35,637 nt of DNA from Candidatus Acetothermia bacterium JdFR-48. GTDB taxonomy: Bacteria > Bipolaricaulota > Bipolaricaulia > Bipolaricaulales > Bipolaricaulaceae. The stretch lies in assembly GCA_002011425.1 (NCBI GenBank), contig MTNJ01000030.1, positions 11,695 through 47,331 on the forward strand, written 5' to 3'. The number at the start of each line of letters is the position of its first letter. The stretch's first letter is position 1. Shown here in pieces: positions 7,785 to 16,283 of the stretch. The notes under the pieces were generated by a model. That model did no database searches. It saw only the letters and a program-made list of their open reading frames with translations, and had not been told where the DNA came from. The translations under genes were made by a program, and so were the position numbers.

Positions 7785-8932
7785 CCCCGGAGGGTGTCTC
7801 GGGTGGCGGCCAGGGCCACCCTGAGGCACTCCAACCCATCATCCAACGTGACGCGCATCACATACCAAGGATCCTCGATGAACCGCAGGAAGTCCTCCAT
7901 GAGCGCCCGTAGGCAGCCCGCGTAGACCTCGGCCTTGGTCCCGGGAAGGCGAAAGCTCCCATGGACGAGCATATTCACGCGGTACTCCCGCCCCCCCGAG
8001 CGGACCCCCCGCCCCGGCGCCGGGGGCAGGGGCCATTCGTCCCCCCACCCCTCGGGCCGGGACACGTCCCGGAGCGCCTCCACCGGGCTTTCCTTTTCCG
8101 CCCGGAAACCGGGGAGGAGCTCCCGGAGCTTTCCCAGTGCCTCGGCCGTGACCAGGGCCCGGATCCTCCCCTCCAGCGGGATCCAGCCCGAGAGCTCGAC
8201 CACGGCCAGGTCGTATACCAGGGTCACCCGGGTCTCCTCGAAGAATCCGGGCCGGGTGAAGGCGTGGAAGTGGGTGGCGATGAGGCCGTCGTCGTGGAGG
8301 ACCAGGGCGGCCATCCGGTCCACCCGACCCCCGGTCCGCGCCAGCGCCCCCGTCACCCGCCGCACCCCTGCCCCGGAGAGGAAACGCACCAGATCGAAGA
8401 AGTGCACACCGTGCTCCACCAGGATCCCCCCGGAAAGCCCCCAGTCCCAGAACCAGTGTTCGGGTGGGAGGGAATCCCCCTGGGCATAGTTCTCCACCTG
8501 CACACGGAACAGCTTCCCGAGGATCCCCTCACGGGTGATCCCCCGAAGGACCTCGAGGAGGGGGTTGTAGCGCATCATGAGGTCCACGGTGGCCCGGGCG
8601 CCGGTCCGCTCCGCGGTCCGCACGATCCTCTTTGCGTCCTCCAGGGTGGTGGCCAGGGGCTTCTCGACGAGGACATGGATGCCCCGCTCCATGGCGTTAC
8701 AGGCGATCTCCGCGTGGGTGGCCGGCGGGGTGGCCACCACGGCGATATCCGGCCTTTCTCGCTCCAGGAGCTCTTTCCAGTCGCTGTAGTAGCTCACCTC
8801 TACCGGGATCCTGCGGCTTCTCCTGCGCCCGAACACGGCCACGAGCTGGAGGTCGGGGATGTCCCTCCAGGCATGGTGAAGAAACTGGCCGAAGCCGCCG
8901 TAGCCGATGATCGCAAGCTTGTATGGGCACAT
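7781..8932 (-). CDS. Gfo/Idh/MocA-family NAD(P)-dependent oxidoreductase
   Basis: Dehydrogenase-like protein of 383 aa. It has an N-terminal Rossmann fold (LAIIGYGGFGQF, then a dinucleotide-binding strand LVAVFGRR), the family EKP motif in GIHVLVEKPLATTLEDA, and the C-terminal alpha/beta domain beginning near RVQVENYAQ. WDWGLSGGILVEHGVHFFDL carries the usual active-site histidine. It is translationally coupled to rsmA by ATGA. The ATG at 8932 starts the Rossmann strand correctly but has no Shine-Dalgarno sequence; a TAAAAT hexamer ends 11 nt upstream, so this may be another short-leader mRNA. The substrate is unknown; sugars or sugar nucleotides are usual. It differs clearly from the IolG-like paralogue at 26700. 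Confidence 0.88.
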   Translation of the reverse strand: MCPYKLAIIGYGGFGQFLHHAWRDIPDLQLVAVFGRRRSRRIPVEVSYYSDWKELLERERPDIAVVATPPATHAEIACNAMERGIHVLVEKPLATTLEDAKRIVRTAERTGARATVDLMMRYNPLLEVLRGITREGILGKLFRVQVENYAQGDSLPPEHWFWDWGLSGGILVEHGVHFFDLVRFLSGAGVRRVTGALARTGGRVDRMAALVLHDDGLIATHFHAFTRPGFFEETRVTLVYDLAVVELSGWIPLEGRIRALVTAEALGKLRELLPGFRAEKESPVEALRDVSRPEGWGDEWPLPPAPGRGVRSGGREYRVNMLVHGSFRLPGTKAEVYAGCLRALMEDFLRFIEDPWYVMRVTLDDGLECLRVALAATRDTLRG

Positions 8933-9049
8933 TGAGCGCAAGGATTTTAGCTCGTGGGGATTCCGTGGCCCACGTCCGGCACGAGTTTCGCCCGGTAAGG
9001 CGACGAATTTCCCTCCGTGGCCCGCTCCGGTCGCTTACCCTCTTCTCCG

Positions 9050-10132
9050 ATGCTGAGGAAGACTTTGGGCTCGACTTTATGGCTCACGCTTGGGCTACTC
9101 CTCCTCTTCTTCCGGCCCGCCATCGCCCCGGCACCTATCCAGGCCCCGATCGAGCCGCCGCCCGAGGAAGGGACCTCCCCCACCGGAGAAGAGCCAGTCA
9201 CGGCTCCCGCGGATTTTCACGGGAAGGTGGGAATACACCTCTCCTTCTATGCCCTCGCCAAGCTTGGCTTTGCGGAGGAGATCGCGGATAAGCTCCGGGC
9301 GTTCGGCCTCAACGCGGTGGTGATCTGTGTCAAGGATATGCACGGGACGGTGGGCTACGAAAGCGGTATCCCCCTCGCCCGGGAGATCGGCGCCGCCGTG
9401 CCCTACCTCGCCCTCCCCGAGCTCATCGAATTCTTCCAGTCCCGCGGACTCTACGTCATCGCGCGCCAGGTCCTCTTCTACGACCCGATCCTCTCCAAAT
9501 ACCTCGGGTATCCGGGCGGGAAGTGGGTCTACCCCTCGGACGAGCGCGCAGTGGCATACAACCTCGCCATCGCCCGGGAGCTGGAGGCCCTGGGGTTCGA
9601 TGAGATCCAGTTTGACTACATCCGGTTCCCTGACGACGGGGAGATCGGGGGGGCATACCCCGAGCGGTATGCCGCGGTGAATTCCTTTCTCAGGCGTGCG
9701 CGCGAGCTACTTACTATCCCCCTCTCCATCGACCTCTTCGGGAGGGTGCTCTGGCCGTGGAACAGGGAGAAGAAGGACCCCATCGGGCAATGCCTCGAGG
9801 AAATGGCCCCGTACGTGGACGTGATCTCACCCATGCTCTACCCCTCCCACTATGTGGAACCGGAGCTCAAGGCCAACCCTTACCGGACGGTGCGGCTTGC
9901 CCTCGTACATGGGATGTCCCGAGTAGAGGTGCCGTTCCGGCCCTACCTCCAGGCGTTCGACATGGACATCCCCCCGGGGATGACGCTCCCCGAGTACATT
10001 CTGGCCCAGGTGCGGGCGGCGGAGGAGATGGGATCTGACGGTTACCTCTTCTGGAACCCCCGCTCCGACTACTCCGCCCTGTGGGAGGCCCTCCGGCTCA
10101 GCCGAGGAAGCGGCGCCGGGCCGCGGCCTTGA
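9050..10132 (+). CDS. Putative secreted glycoside-hydrolase-like protein (DUF4015 type)
   Basis: A 360-aa protein with an N-terminal membrane or signal segment (LWLTLGLLLLFFRPAIA), a Pro/Glu-rich linker, then a TIM-barrel domain. The domain shows GIHLSFYALA, VICVKDMHGTVGYES, IQFDYIRFPDDGE, SIDLFGRVLWP and DVISPMLYPSHY, the pattern of the DUF4015 putative glycosidases. In that family the acidic residues of FDYIRFPDDG line the presumed active site. The ATG at 9050 is preferred because it begins the signal segment; an upstream GTG at 9017 is possible. It converges on and overlaps the PEP carboxylase gene by 35 nt. Enzyme activity is unproven for this family. Confidence 0.78.
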   Translation: MLRKTLGSTLWLTLGLLLLFFRPAIAPAPIQAPIEPPPEEGTSPTGEEPVTAPADFHGKVGIHLSFYALAKLGFAEEIADKLRAFGLNAVVICVKDMHGTVGYESGIPLAREIGAAVPYLALPELIEFFQSRGLYVIARQVLFYDPILSKYLGYPGGKWVYPSDERAVAYNLAIARELEALGFDEIQFDYIRFPDDGEIGGAYPERYAAVNSFLRRARELLTIPLSIDLFGRVLWPWNREKKDPIGQCLEEMAPYVDVISPMLYPSHYVEPELKANPYRTVRLALVHGMSRVEVPFRPYLQAFDMDIPPGMTLPEYILAQVRAAEEMGSDGYLFWNPRSDYSALWEALRLSRGSGAGPRP

Positions 10133-11585
10133 CGATCTCCTCCGCTATCAGCGAGCGGTTACGCTCCCCTTCCTGAAGCAAGGCCCATATCCAGCCCGTC
10201 CCCGCGGCGTGCTCCTCGTCCCGTTCCACCGGGAAGAGTTCCAGCGCCCGCTCCAACTCCTCCCGCACCGGCGACGAGACGCGTTCCATCACCTCCGGGT
10301 TCAGGTAGCGCACGGCATCGGCCATATCCCGGTCGAAGTTCACGTAGGCCTCCCGTAGGGAGGAGAGATCCTCCCGCGAGAGGGCCCCAAGCCCCAGCAC
10401 CTCCGGCGGGATCCCCAGGGAGTACATGGCGCAACAGAAGGTGATGGCCCGGGGGAGATGCACGTCGTGGCCGTCCAGCTCCCGGGAATAGCCGAATAAA
10501 CCGATGTGGAGCTTCCGCGCCCGCCGGGCGGGGACGTAGCGGGCGACCTCGTTCACCACGGGCGCCAACACCGCCACACAGGCGGCGTAGCGGGTGGAGA
10601 TCACCCGGATGAGTTCCAGGCACCTCCCCTCGTCCACCTCGAGGGCCGGGCGGCGGGGTGTCCGGCCAAGATAAGTGATGGTGTCCCGCACCTCCTCCTC
10701 GGGGTAGTCGTATTTGAACGCCGACTGCACTGTGTACGTCTGGACCGAGGGGTACTCCCGCACCATCTCCGCGGCCTTGGGCGGGGTGAAATTGCCGCGG
10801 AACGGGGCGGAGCCCACCCCGAGGATAGGGAAGATCGGGACGCCCAGCTCCCGCTCCAGGCGCTCGAGGCGCATGAGGGCTATCTTCACTAGGAGCACCG
10901 CGCTCGCCTGGCCGTAGTTCAGGGCGGGATCGGAGCGGGCGAGGAAGACCCGCTGATAGGGGACGTTCTTGTCGTGGAGGTATTCAGCCACGATCCCATT
11001 GGCCCGGAGAAGGTGTTCCCTGTCCTCGATCAGGGGGATAACGCTGATCCTCTCGGGACGGAAATCCCCCACCCACTCCGCCACCGTGACGTCGAAACAG
11101 CGCTGCCTCCCCTTCCCCCCGATGAACTCCCGGTAGTAGTGGTACACCCGGTTCAGTTCCCCGGCGCTGGTGGTCATGGGGAGGATGACCTCGAAGATGG
11201 GGAGCGGGGCGTCGTCCCCGTAGAAGAGCCGGGCGGCGTCGCAGGAGCGGGGGATGCTCTCCAGGGTCTCCAGGAGCACCTTCCCCTCGGCCCTCTCCAC
11301 CCGGGGATTGGGGACGCGGAGGGTGAGAAAAAGGTCCTCCCCGAGCCTCCGCTCGCGGAAGAAATGGCCGTAGCGGGTGAGAAGCTTCTTCACCACAAAG
11401 GGATCGACCTCCTTCCCCTCATAGTCCCACATCTGCTCGGTGCAGCCGAGGTGCGAGTAGGCGTAGAAGGCTTCCTTCACTTCGTCCTCCCCCTGGAGCA
11501 CGGGATGATCGGCGAAGAAGGGGGTCTGGACGTTATCAGGATGTTGGGTGCTCATGCACCGAGGGACCTTTTCTGGGCTCAACAT
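10098..11585 (-). CDS. ppcA: Phosphoenolpyruvate carboxylase, archaeal type
   Basis: Carboxylates phosphoenolpyruvate with bicarbonate to oxaloacetate, an anaplerotic entry to the TCA cycle. At 495 aa it matches the short archaeal-type enzyme (about 500 aa), not the roughly 900-aa bacterial/plant form. The diagnostic N-terminus CMSTQHPDN is present, followed by HLGCTEQMWDYEGKEVDPFV, FPILGVGSAPFRGNF and IGLFGYSRELDGHDVHLPRA. GGAGG lies 8 nt upstream of the ATG at 11585. In bacteria this type is scattered (for example Clostridium, Oenococcus), so lateral transfer from archaea at some point is likely. It lies downstream of the EamA transporter and ychF on the same strand. Confidence 0.93.
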   Translation of the reverse strand: MLSPEKVPRCMSTQHPDNVQTPFFADHPVLQGEDEVKEAFYAYSHLGCTEQMWDYEGKEVDPFVVKKLLTRYGHFFRERRLGEDLFLTLRVPNPRVERAEGKVLLETLESIPRSCDAARLFYGDDAPLPIFEVILPMTTSAGELNRVYHYYREFIGGKGRQRCFDVTVAEWVGDFRPERISVIPLIEDREHLLRANGIVAEYLHDKNVPYQRVFLARSDPALNYGQASAVLLVKIALMRLERLERELGVPIFPILGVGSAPFRGNFTPPKAAEMVREYPSVQTYTVQSAFKYDYPEEEVRDTITYLGRTPRRPALEVDEGRCLELIRVISTRYAACVAVLAPVVNEVARYVPARRARKLHIGLFGYSRELDGHDVHLPRAITFCCAMYSLGIPPEVLGLGALSREDLSSLREAYVNFDRDMADAVRYLNPEVMERVSSPVREELERALELFPVERDEEHAAGTGWIWALLQEGERNRSLIAEEIVKAAARRRFLG

Positions 11586-11633
11586 CGACGTCACCTCCGG
11601 GCCGCAGTTGTCGGAAAGACACGAAAAGCCATT

Positions 11634-12476
11634 TTACCCCCGCTTCAGGGACTCGGCCCGGAGGTTCGGCCACAGGATCCCCGCGAGAATCAGGCAGGCC
11701 CCGAGTAGCTGGAGGTCGGTGAGGATCTCCCCCAAGAGCCACCAGCCGAAGAAGGCCGCGAACGCGGGCTCCAGCGCCAGGACAAGCGCGGTGTAGCCCG
11801 TTGGTAGGTGCCGCTGGGCCCACAGGAGGAGCCAGAAGGAGACCCCGCTGGCGAGCACCGCGGTGGAAGCGGCCGTACGCCACACGACCCCGCTTACGGG
11901 AAGGGTGGCCTCCCCGGCTGCGGCGGCCCCGATGCCCGAGAGAGCCCCTACACTTATGAACTGGGGGAGGAGCAGCCGCTGCCATTTCCCCTCCCCCACC
12001 CAACGTCCCTGGATGACGAGGTAAAGCGCGTAGGAGATCGCCCCCAGCACGGTGAGGAAGTCCCCAAAGCTCGCGGGCCCCAGAGGCCCCACGCCCCCCA
12101 GGGCCAGGATGGCCACCCCAGCCGCCGCGATCCCCATCCCGGCCCAGGTGTGGAGGGGAGTCCGCTCCCCGAAGAGGTGGGCGATGGGGGGGACGAGGAC
12201 CACCGAGAGCCCGGTGATGAGGCCGGACTTCTGGGCGGTGGTGTAGACGAGGCCCCACGTTTGGAAGGCGTAGCCGGCGAAGAGGAAAAGCCCAAGAAGG
12301 AAGCCCTGGCCCCAATCCCGGCCCCGGCGGGGCGCCAAGGGGAAGAAGAGGAGACTCGCCATGGCGAAGCGGAGGGCGAGGAACCAGAGGGGGGTGATAT
12401 GTCCCATGGCCTCCTTCACGGGGACAAAGCTCCAACCCCAGATGGCTGTGGCGATGAAGAGGGCGAGGGTCGCCAT
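11634..12476 (-). CDS. EamA/DMT-superfamily transporter
   Basis: Integral membrane protein of 280 aa with about ten membrane helices in two tandem EamA repeats. The first repeat begins ATAIWGWSFVPVKEAMGHITP; the second begins near FGDFLTVLGAISYALYLVIQG. The loop EPAFAAFFGWWLLGEILT near the end is the conserved drug/metabolite-transporter block. It starts 2 nt after the ychF stop, so it is co-transcribed with ychF and probably with ppcA. Substrates of such proteins range from amino acids to nucleotide metabolites; none can be assigned. Confidence 0.88.
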   Translation of the reverse strand: MATLALFIATAIWGWSFVPVKEAMGHITPLWFLALRFAMASLLFFPLAPRRGRDWGQGFLLGLFLFAGYAFQTWGLVYTTAQKSGLITGLSVVLVPPIAHLFGERTPLHTWAGMGIAAAGVAILALGGVGPLGPASFGDFLTVLGAISYALYLVIQGRWVGEGKWQRLLLPQFISVGALSGIGAAAAGEATLPVSGVVWRTAASTAVLASGVSFWLLLWAQRHLPTGYTALVLALEPAFAAFFGWWLLGEILTDLQLLGACLILAGILWPNLRAESLKRG

Positions 12477-12478
12477 CG

Positions 12479-13567
12479 CTAGGCGCAGATGAAGTGGATC
12501 ACGTCACCGTCCTGGACCTCGTAGTCGTGGCCCACCCGGCGCCACTTCCCCGCCTCGCGCAGGGCTTTATCTGAGCCCGCATCCACGAGCTCCCTCCAGT
12601 TCACCACTTCGGCGAGGACGAACCGGTCGCGGAAGTCAGTGTGGATCTCAGCGCCGGCGTCAGGGGCCACCGTCCCCCGGGGGACAGTCCAAGCCCGGAC
12701 CTCCGGCCCCTCGATGGTGTAGAAGGTCACCAGGTCCAGGAGCTCGTATGCCGCCCGCACGAGCCGTGAGAGGGCCGATTCCCCGAGGCCCCACTCGGCG
12801 AGGTATGCCCCCCGCTCCTCCTCCGTCTCTGCGGCCTCGGCGATCTCCGCCTCGAGCCGCCCCCGGATCACAACGTACCCCGCCCCTTCTCCCTGCGCGA
12901 TACGGGCCACGGCCTCGGTGTACTCGTTCCTCCCCTCATCGCCGGTGTTGGCCACGTAAAGCACGGGCTTCGCGGTAAGGGGCTTCAGGTCCTTGAGGAG
13001 CTCGAGTTCCTCGGACTTCAAGCCCATCTTGCGGATGGGGATCCCCTTCCCGATCCCCTCGATGAGTCGCTCGATAAGGGTGAGCTCCTCACGGGCGGCC
13101 TTGTCCCCGGTCTTGGCGATCTTCTCGATCCGGGCCTTCCGGCGCTCCAGGGTCTCGAGATCCTTTAACAGGAGCTCGGTCTCCACGATCTCGATATCCC
13201 GGCGGGGGTCGATATCGCCTGTGGGGTGGGGGATTTCCGGGTCAGGGAAGCAGCGGACAATGTGGAGGATGGCGTCCACACCCCGGATCTCGGCGAGGAA
13301 CTGGTTCCCGAGGCCTTCCCCCTCGGAGGCCCCCTCCACGAGCCCGGCGATGTCCACCACCTCAATGGTCGCGGGGACCTTCTTCTTCTCGGGAAAGAGG
13401 GCGTGGAGGACATCGAGGCGCGAGTCGGGGACGGCAGCGATCCCACGGTGGGGTTCGATGGTGCAGAAGGGGTAGGCCTCCACCCTGGCGCCCGCCGCGG
13501 TGAGGGCGTTGAAGATGGTGGACTTCCCCGCATTCGGCAGCCCCACGAGCCCGAAACACTCCGGCAC
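12479..13567 (-). CDS. ychF: Redox-regulated ATPase/GTPase YchF (Obg-like, OLA1 family)
   Basis: Translation-associated P-loop NTPase, 362 aa from the GTG at 13567. That start is chosen because GGAGGGG sits 6 nt upstream and the length then equals the family norm (about 363 aa); an ATG at 13645 would add 26 foreign residues. G1 is GLPNAGKST (9-17), G3 reads DIAGL, and the G4 region is YVANTGDEG, where canonical NKxD is absent as in all YchF. A coiled-coil insert (about 120-180) and a C-terminal TGS domain (TFYTIEGPEVRAWTVPRGT to the end VQDGDVIHF) are both present. The protein binds ribosomes and prefers ATP in characterised members. Confidence 0.96.
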   Translation of the reverse strand: MPECFGLVGLPNAGKSTIFNALTAAGARVEAYPFCTIEPHRGIAAVPDSRLDVLHALFPEKKKVPATIEVVDIAGLVEGASEGEGLGNQFLAEIRGVDAILHIVRCFPDPEIPHPTGDIDPRRDIEIVETELLLKDLETLERRKARIEKIAKTGDKAAREELTLIERLIEGIGKGIPIRKMGLKSEELELLKDLKPLTAKPVLYVANTGDEGRNEYTEAVARIAQGEGAGYVVIRGRLEAEIAEAAETEEERGAYLAEWGLGESALSRLVRAAYELLDLVTFYTIEGPEVRAWTVPRGTVAPDAGAEIHTDFRDRFVLAEVVNWRELVDAGSDKALREAGKWRRVGHDYEVQDGDVIHFICA

Positions 13568-13755
13568 CTTTATCCCCTCCAGGGAAAGGCGTTGATCAAG
13601 GATAGCCGAAGAGGCCACCGTGACAATTCGGGAATCATGAGACATGGGTAATTACGGAGCTTTGTGAGCAAGAGGACTCCACTTAAATCGCAGACTCAAG
13701 AGTAAAGATCGACCCCCGTCTATGCAAGGCTTTCGTTTTTTGAAATTCATTAAAT

Positions 13756-15567
13756 CCAAGTTTGACACCGCAAAACAGAGATTTGGCTTGGGAACGGAAT
13801 TTCTGGGGTTATCAGGCAGACGTACCCACTACAGCTCCACCACCCGCGGCGGCACCCCCACCCCCGCCGCCCGGAATCCCTGGTAGGCTTGTCCCACAAG
13901 CTCCGTGCGAGCCAAATAGGGCTTGCCCTTGACCTCCAAGTGCACCGCCTTCACCCGCCTGAGGTCCGAAAGCACCTCCCGGAAGCTCGCCCCCACCCCC
14001 TGCTCCCTCAGCCTCCGCTCAAGCTCCACCTCCAAAAGAAGCGCCAAAAAACATACCGCCACATGCGCCCGCACCCTGGGCTCGGTCCAGTGGTAGATCG
14101 GCCCCAACTCCAACTGGTCCTTCAACTCCCGGAACGCCGCCTCCACCCGCCAAAGACCTTTGTACGCCAGGGCTACCTCCTCCGCCGGAAGGTCACAGTC
14201 GGTCACCAGCACGTACTTCCCGTCGTAGCGGGCCTCCTGCTTGAGCGCCACCTCATCGATCTCCGCCTTCGCCCCCTCGATCCTGAGGTACCTCCGGTAA
14301 CCCCGGTTGCCCACCAATCCCTTGAGCCCGCCCCGGGCTAGTTTCTCCTTGAGCTTTTCCACCATCTCCTCCCGGGCCCTCCTCTCCCTTTCCGCCTCCT
14401 CCTCGTTGAGACACACGATGTACCGCTTCCCCCCGTGGCGGACCTCCTTCACCTTCAGGTTCTCCGTCACCTCCCGGTAGCGGCCGGGCCGCGAAAGCAC
14501 TTCTTTGTCCACCTCCCGCACCCGCCTCATCCTCACCCCCACGATGTAGGAAAGGCCCAGGGAGGACAGAAGCTCCAAGTTCCCCTCGGACACCGTCCCC
14601 CGGTCCGACACCACGATCACCCGCCCGATGGGGAACCGCCCCTTCAACGAGGTGATCACCCGGGCGAAGCTCCGCACGTCCGCGGTGGCCCCGGGGAACA
14701 CCTCGTGGGCGATGGGCACCCCTCCCTCGGTCATCGCCACCGCCACCACCATCTGCCGCAGGTCCGGCCGCTTCCCCCGGGAGTAACCGTGCTCCGAAAG
14801 CCCCGCCGGCCCCTCCCCCTGAAAGGACACCGTGGTGGTGTCGAAGAACACAACGTCCACCTCTTGGGCGAAAAGATCCTCCCTCCTCACAAACAGGTCC
14901 CCCTCGAGCCGCTCCTTGTACTCCCAGAGCACATCCAGCGCCCGGTAGAAGTGGTGCAGCGAAAGCCCGGAAAACGAGGGCTCCTCCACCCCCTCGATCC
15001 ACCGGGACACCCCCAGCTTGGAACACGGACAAAGCAGCCGGTTCAGCACCATGGCGAAGATGGCCGCCACCACACCGAACTCGTAGCCCCGTTCCCCCAC
15101 GTACCTCGCCAGGAACTCCCCCAAGCCCAGCTCCTCCCACAGCCGTTTGATGACCAAAACCGGCCCGTACTCCTTGGCCGCATGCACGAACAGGTCCTGG
15201 GCCACATCCATCACCCGAGCCCGCTGGGCGTACCGGGCCAGCCCCTCCACCAAGGCATCGATGGACCCCTCCTCCCGCAGCTCGTCCAGCCGGCCCAGAT
15301 AGGCCACCACCTTCTGGCGGGGCTTCCCGTTGATGCGCACGCCCTTCACGATGTACAGGTACTCCCTGACCGAGCCGTCCTTGTTGCGGAACCTTTTCAC
15401 CCGGATGTACATGACACAACAACCTTAGCAAATTCTTTGTCCTACTACATGTCAACTCAAGATTAATAGGCACTACAATTTCCGTTGGCGAAAATCCGCA
15501 CCCCCATCTCTTGGGCATTTCAGGTCGTCGCGAGGCTCAAATCCCGACGCTGAGTGTCAAAGTTGGG
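13756..15567 (-). mobile_element. IS1634-like insertion sequence with terminal inverted repeats
   Basis: The element of about 1.8 kb is bounded by inverted repeats: CCAAGTTTGACAC at 13756-13768 and GTGTCAAAGTTGG at 15554-15566, matching at 12 of 13 positions. It encloses one intact transposase gene. Flanks are AT-rich (TAAAT at 13751-13755, TATAAAT at 15568-15574), but no exact target duplication can be fixed, so the outermost base of each end is uncertain by a few nucleotides. The intact transposase suggests a recent or still active copy. It is inserted between ychF and a compositionally foreign methyltransferase. Confidence 0.75.
13829..15412 (-). CDS. IS1634-family DDE transposase
   Basis: Full-length transposase of 527 aa, no frameshift. 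The N-terminal region (YIRVKRFRNKDGSVREYLYIV) is the usual beta-hairpin start of this family. The DDE triad is visible as D191 (VVFFDTTTVSF), D270 (VIVVSDRGTVS) and E424 in the IS4/IS1634 signature YKGLWRVEAAFRELK. A basic, glutamate-rich stretch (about 335-365) is probably helical. The C-terminal block ends HVAVCFLALLLEVELERRL. It catalyses cut-and-paste movement using the flanking inverted repeats. GC content is high, as in the host genes, so the element may be at home in this lineage. Confidence 0.93.
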   Translation of the reverse strand: MYIRVKRFRNKDGSVREYLYIVKGVRINGKPRQKVVAYLGRLDELREEGSIDALVEGLARYAQRARVMDVAQDLFVHAAKEYGPVLVIKRLWEELGLGEFLARYVGERGYEFGVVAAIFAMVLNRLLCPCSKLGVSRWIEGVEEPSFSGLSLHHFYRALDVLWEYKERLEGDLFVRREDLFAQEVDVVFFDTTTVSFQGEGPAGLSEHGYSRGKRPDLRQMVVAVAMTEGGVPIAHEVFPGATADVRSFARVITSLKGRFPIGRVIVVSDRGTVSEGNLELLSSLGLSYIVGVRMRRVREVDKEVLSRPGRYREVTENLKVKEVRHGGKRYIVCLNEEEAERERRAREEMVEKLKEKLARGGLKGLVGNRGYRRYLRIEGAKAEIDEVALKQEARYDGKYVLVTDCDLPAEEVALAYKGLWRVEAAFRELKDQLELGPIYHWTEPRVRAHVAVCFLALLLEVELERRLREQGVGASFREVLSDLRRVKAVHLEVKGKPYLARTELVGQAYQGFRAAGVGVPPRVVEL

Positions 15568-15590
15568 TATAAATTACACTGGCGAACAAA

Positions 15591-16283
15591 ATGATGTCAA
15601 AAACGCACGAAGTGTCACGCGTATATAGAACCAAAACTCAGGCAAAAAAGGCTTACGATAAGATTAGCTGGGTTTACGATTATCTTGCCGGAGTTTTTGA
15701 GAAAAAATATAGAAATAGAGCGTTGGAGCTGCTGGGCATTGAAAGAGGGAAAATAGTTTTGGAGATTGGCTTTGGAACTGGGCACTGCTTGAAGAAAATA
15801 GCTGAGCTGGTGGGTGAAGAGGGAAAGGTTTATGGCATCGACATATCTTCCGGGATGCTGGAAGTTAGTAAAAGAAGACTCCAAAAAGCCGGGCTGTTGG
15901 ATAGGGTAGAGCTGTACTGCGGGGATGCCTCAAAATTGCCCTATGAGGATAATAAATTCGATGCCGTTTTCATGAGCTTCACCCTGGAGCTTTTTGACAC
16001 ACCCGAAATTCCAAAAGTTCTTAATGAAATTAAAAAGGTCTTAAAGCCCGGCGGAAGGCTTGGTGTGGTCAGCATGTCAAAAGAGGGCGGAGGATTATTG
16101 ATGGGGCTGTATGAGTGGCTCCATGAAAAGCTCCCCCAATATATTGACTGCAGACCAATTTATGTTGAACAGTCAATAAGAGAGGCCGGATTCGAAATAA
16201 AGTACAAAGAAGGGGTGAGATTGTTTGGGCTGCCGGGAGAGATCGTTATTGCCCTAAAGCCGTCTAAACCGCAAGAGGGGTAA
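15591..16283 (+). CDS. Class I SAM-dependent methyltransferase (UbiE/COQ5-like)
   Basis: A 230-aa methyltransferase starting at tandem ATGs (15591/15594) without a ribosome binding site. SAM motif I is VLEIGFGTGHCLKKIAE near residue 57, followed by the acidic strand VYGIDISSGML, motif II AVFMSFTLELFDTPEIP and motif III LKPGGRLGVVSM. Such proteins methylate quinones, lipids or other small molecules. Its base composition is much more AT-rich than its neighbours (AAA, AAT and AAG codons dominate) and it sits 24 bp outside the insertion-sequence end, so it looks horizontally acquired. Upstream DNA has TATAAA at 15568-15573 as a possible -10 region. Confidence 0.87.
   Translation: MMSKTHEVSRVYRTKTQAKKAYDKISWVYDYLAGVFEKKYRNRALELLGIERGKIVLEIGFGTGHCLKKIAELVGEEGKVYGIDISSGMLEVSKRRLQKAGLLDRVELYCGDASKLPYEDNKFDAVFMSFTLELFDTPEIPKVLNEIKKVLKPGGRLGVVSMSKEGGGLLMGLYEWLHEKLPQYIDCRPIYVEQSIREAGFEIKYKEGVRLFGLPGEIVIALKPSKPQEG

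Noticed and set aside
13693..15465. Near-direct repeat ACTCAAGAGTAA (about 13693-13704) and ACTCAAGATTAA (about 15454-15465) flanking most of the transposase gene as a possible target-site duplication.
   Set aside because: If these were the duplication, the sequences just inside show no inverted repeats, whereas the pair at 13756 and 15554 does.
14253..15518. A 421-codon minus-strand frame and a 343-codon plus-strand frame over the transposase gene.
   Set aside because: Both are low-complexity shadows (Gly/Ala/Arg- or Pro/His/Leu-rich) of the high-GC transposase coding frame.
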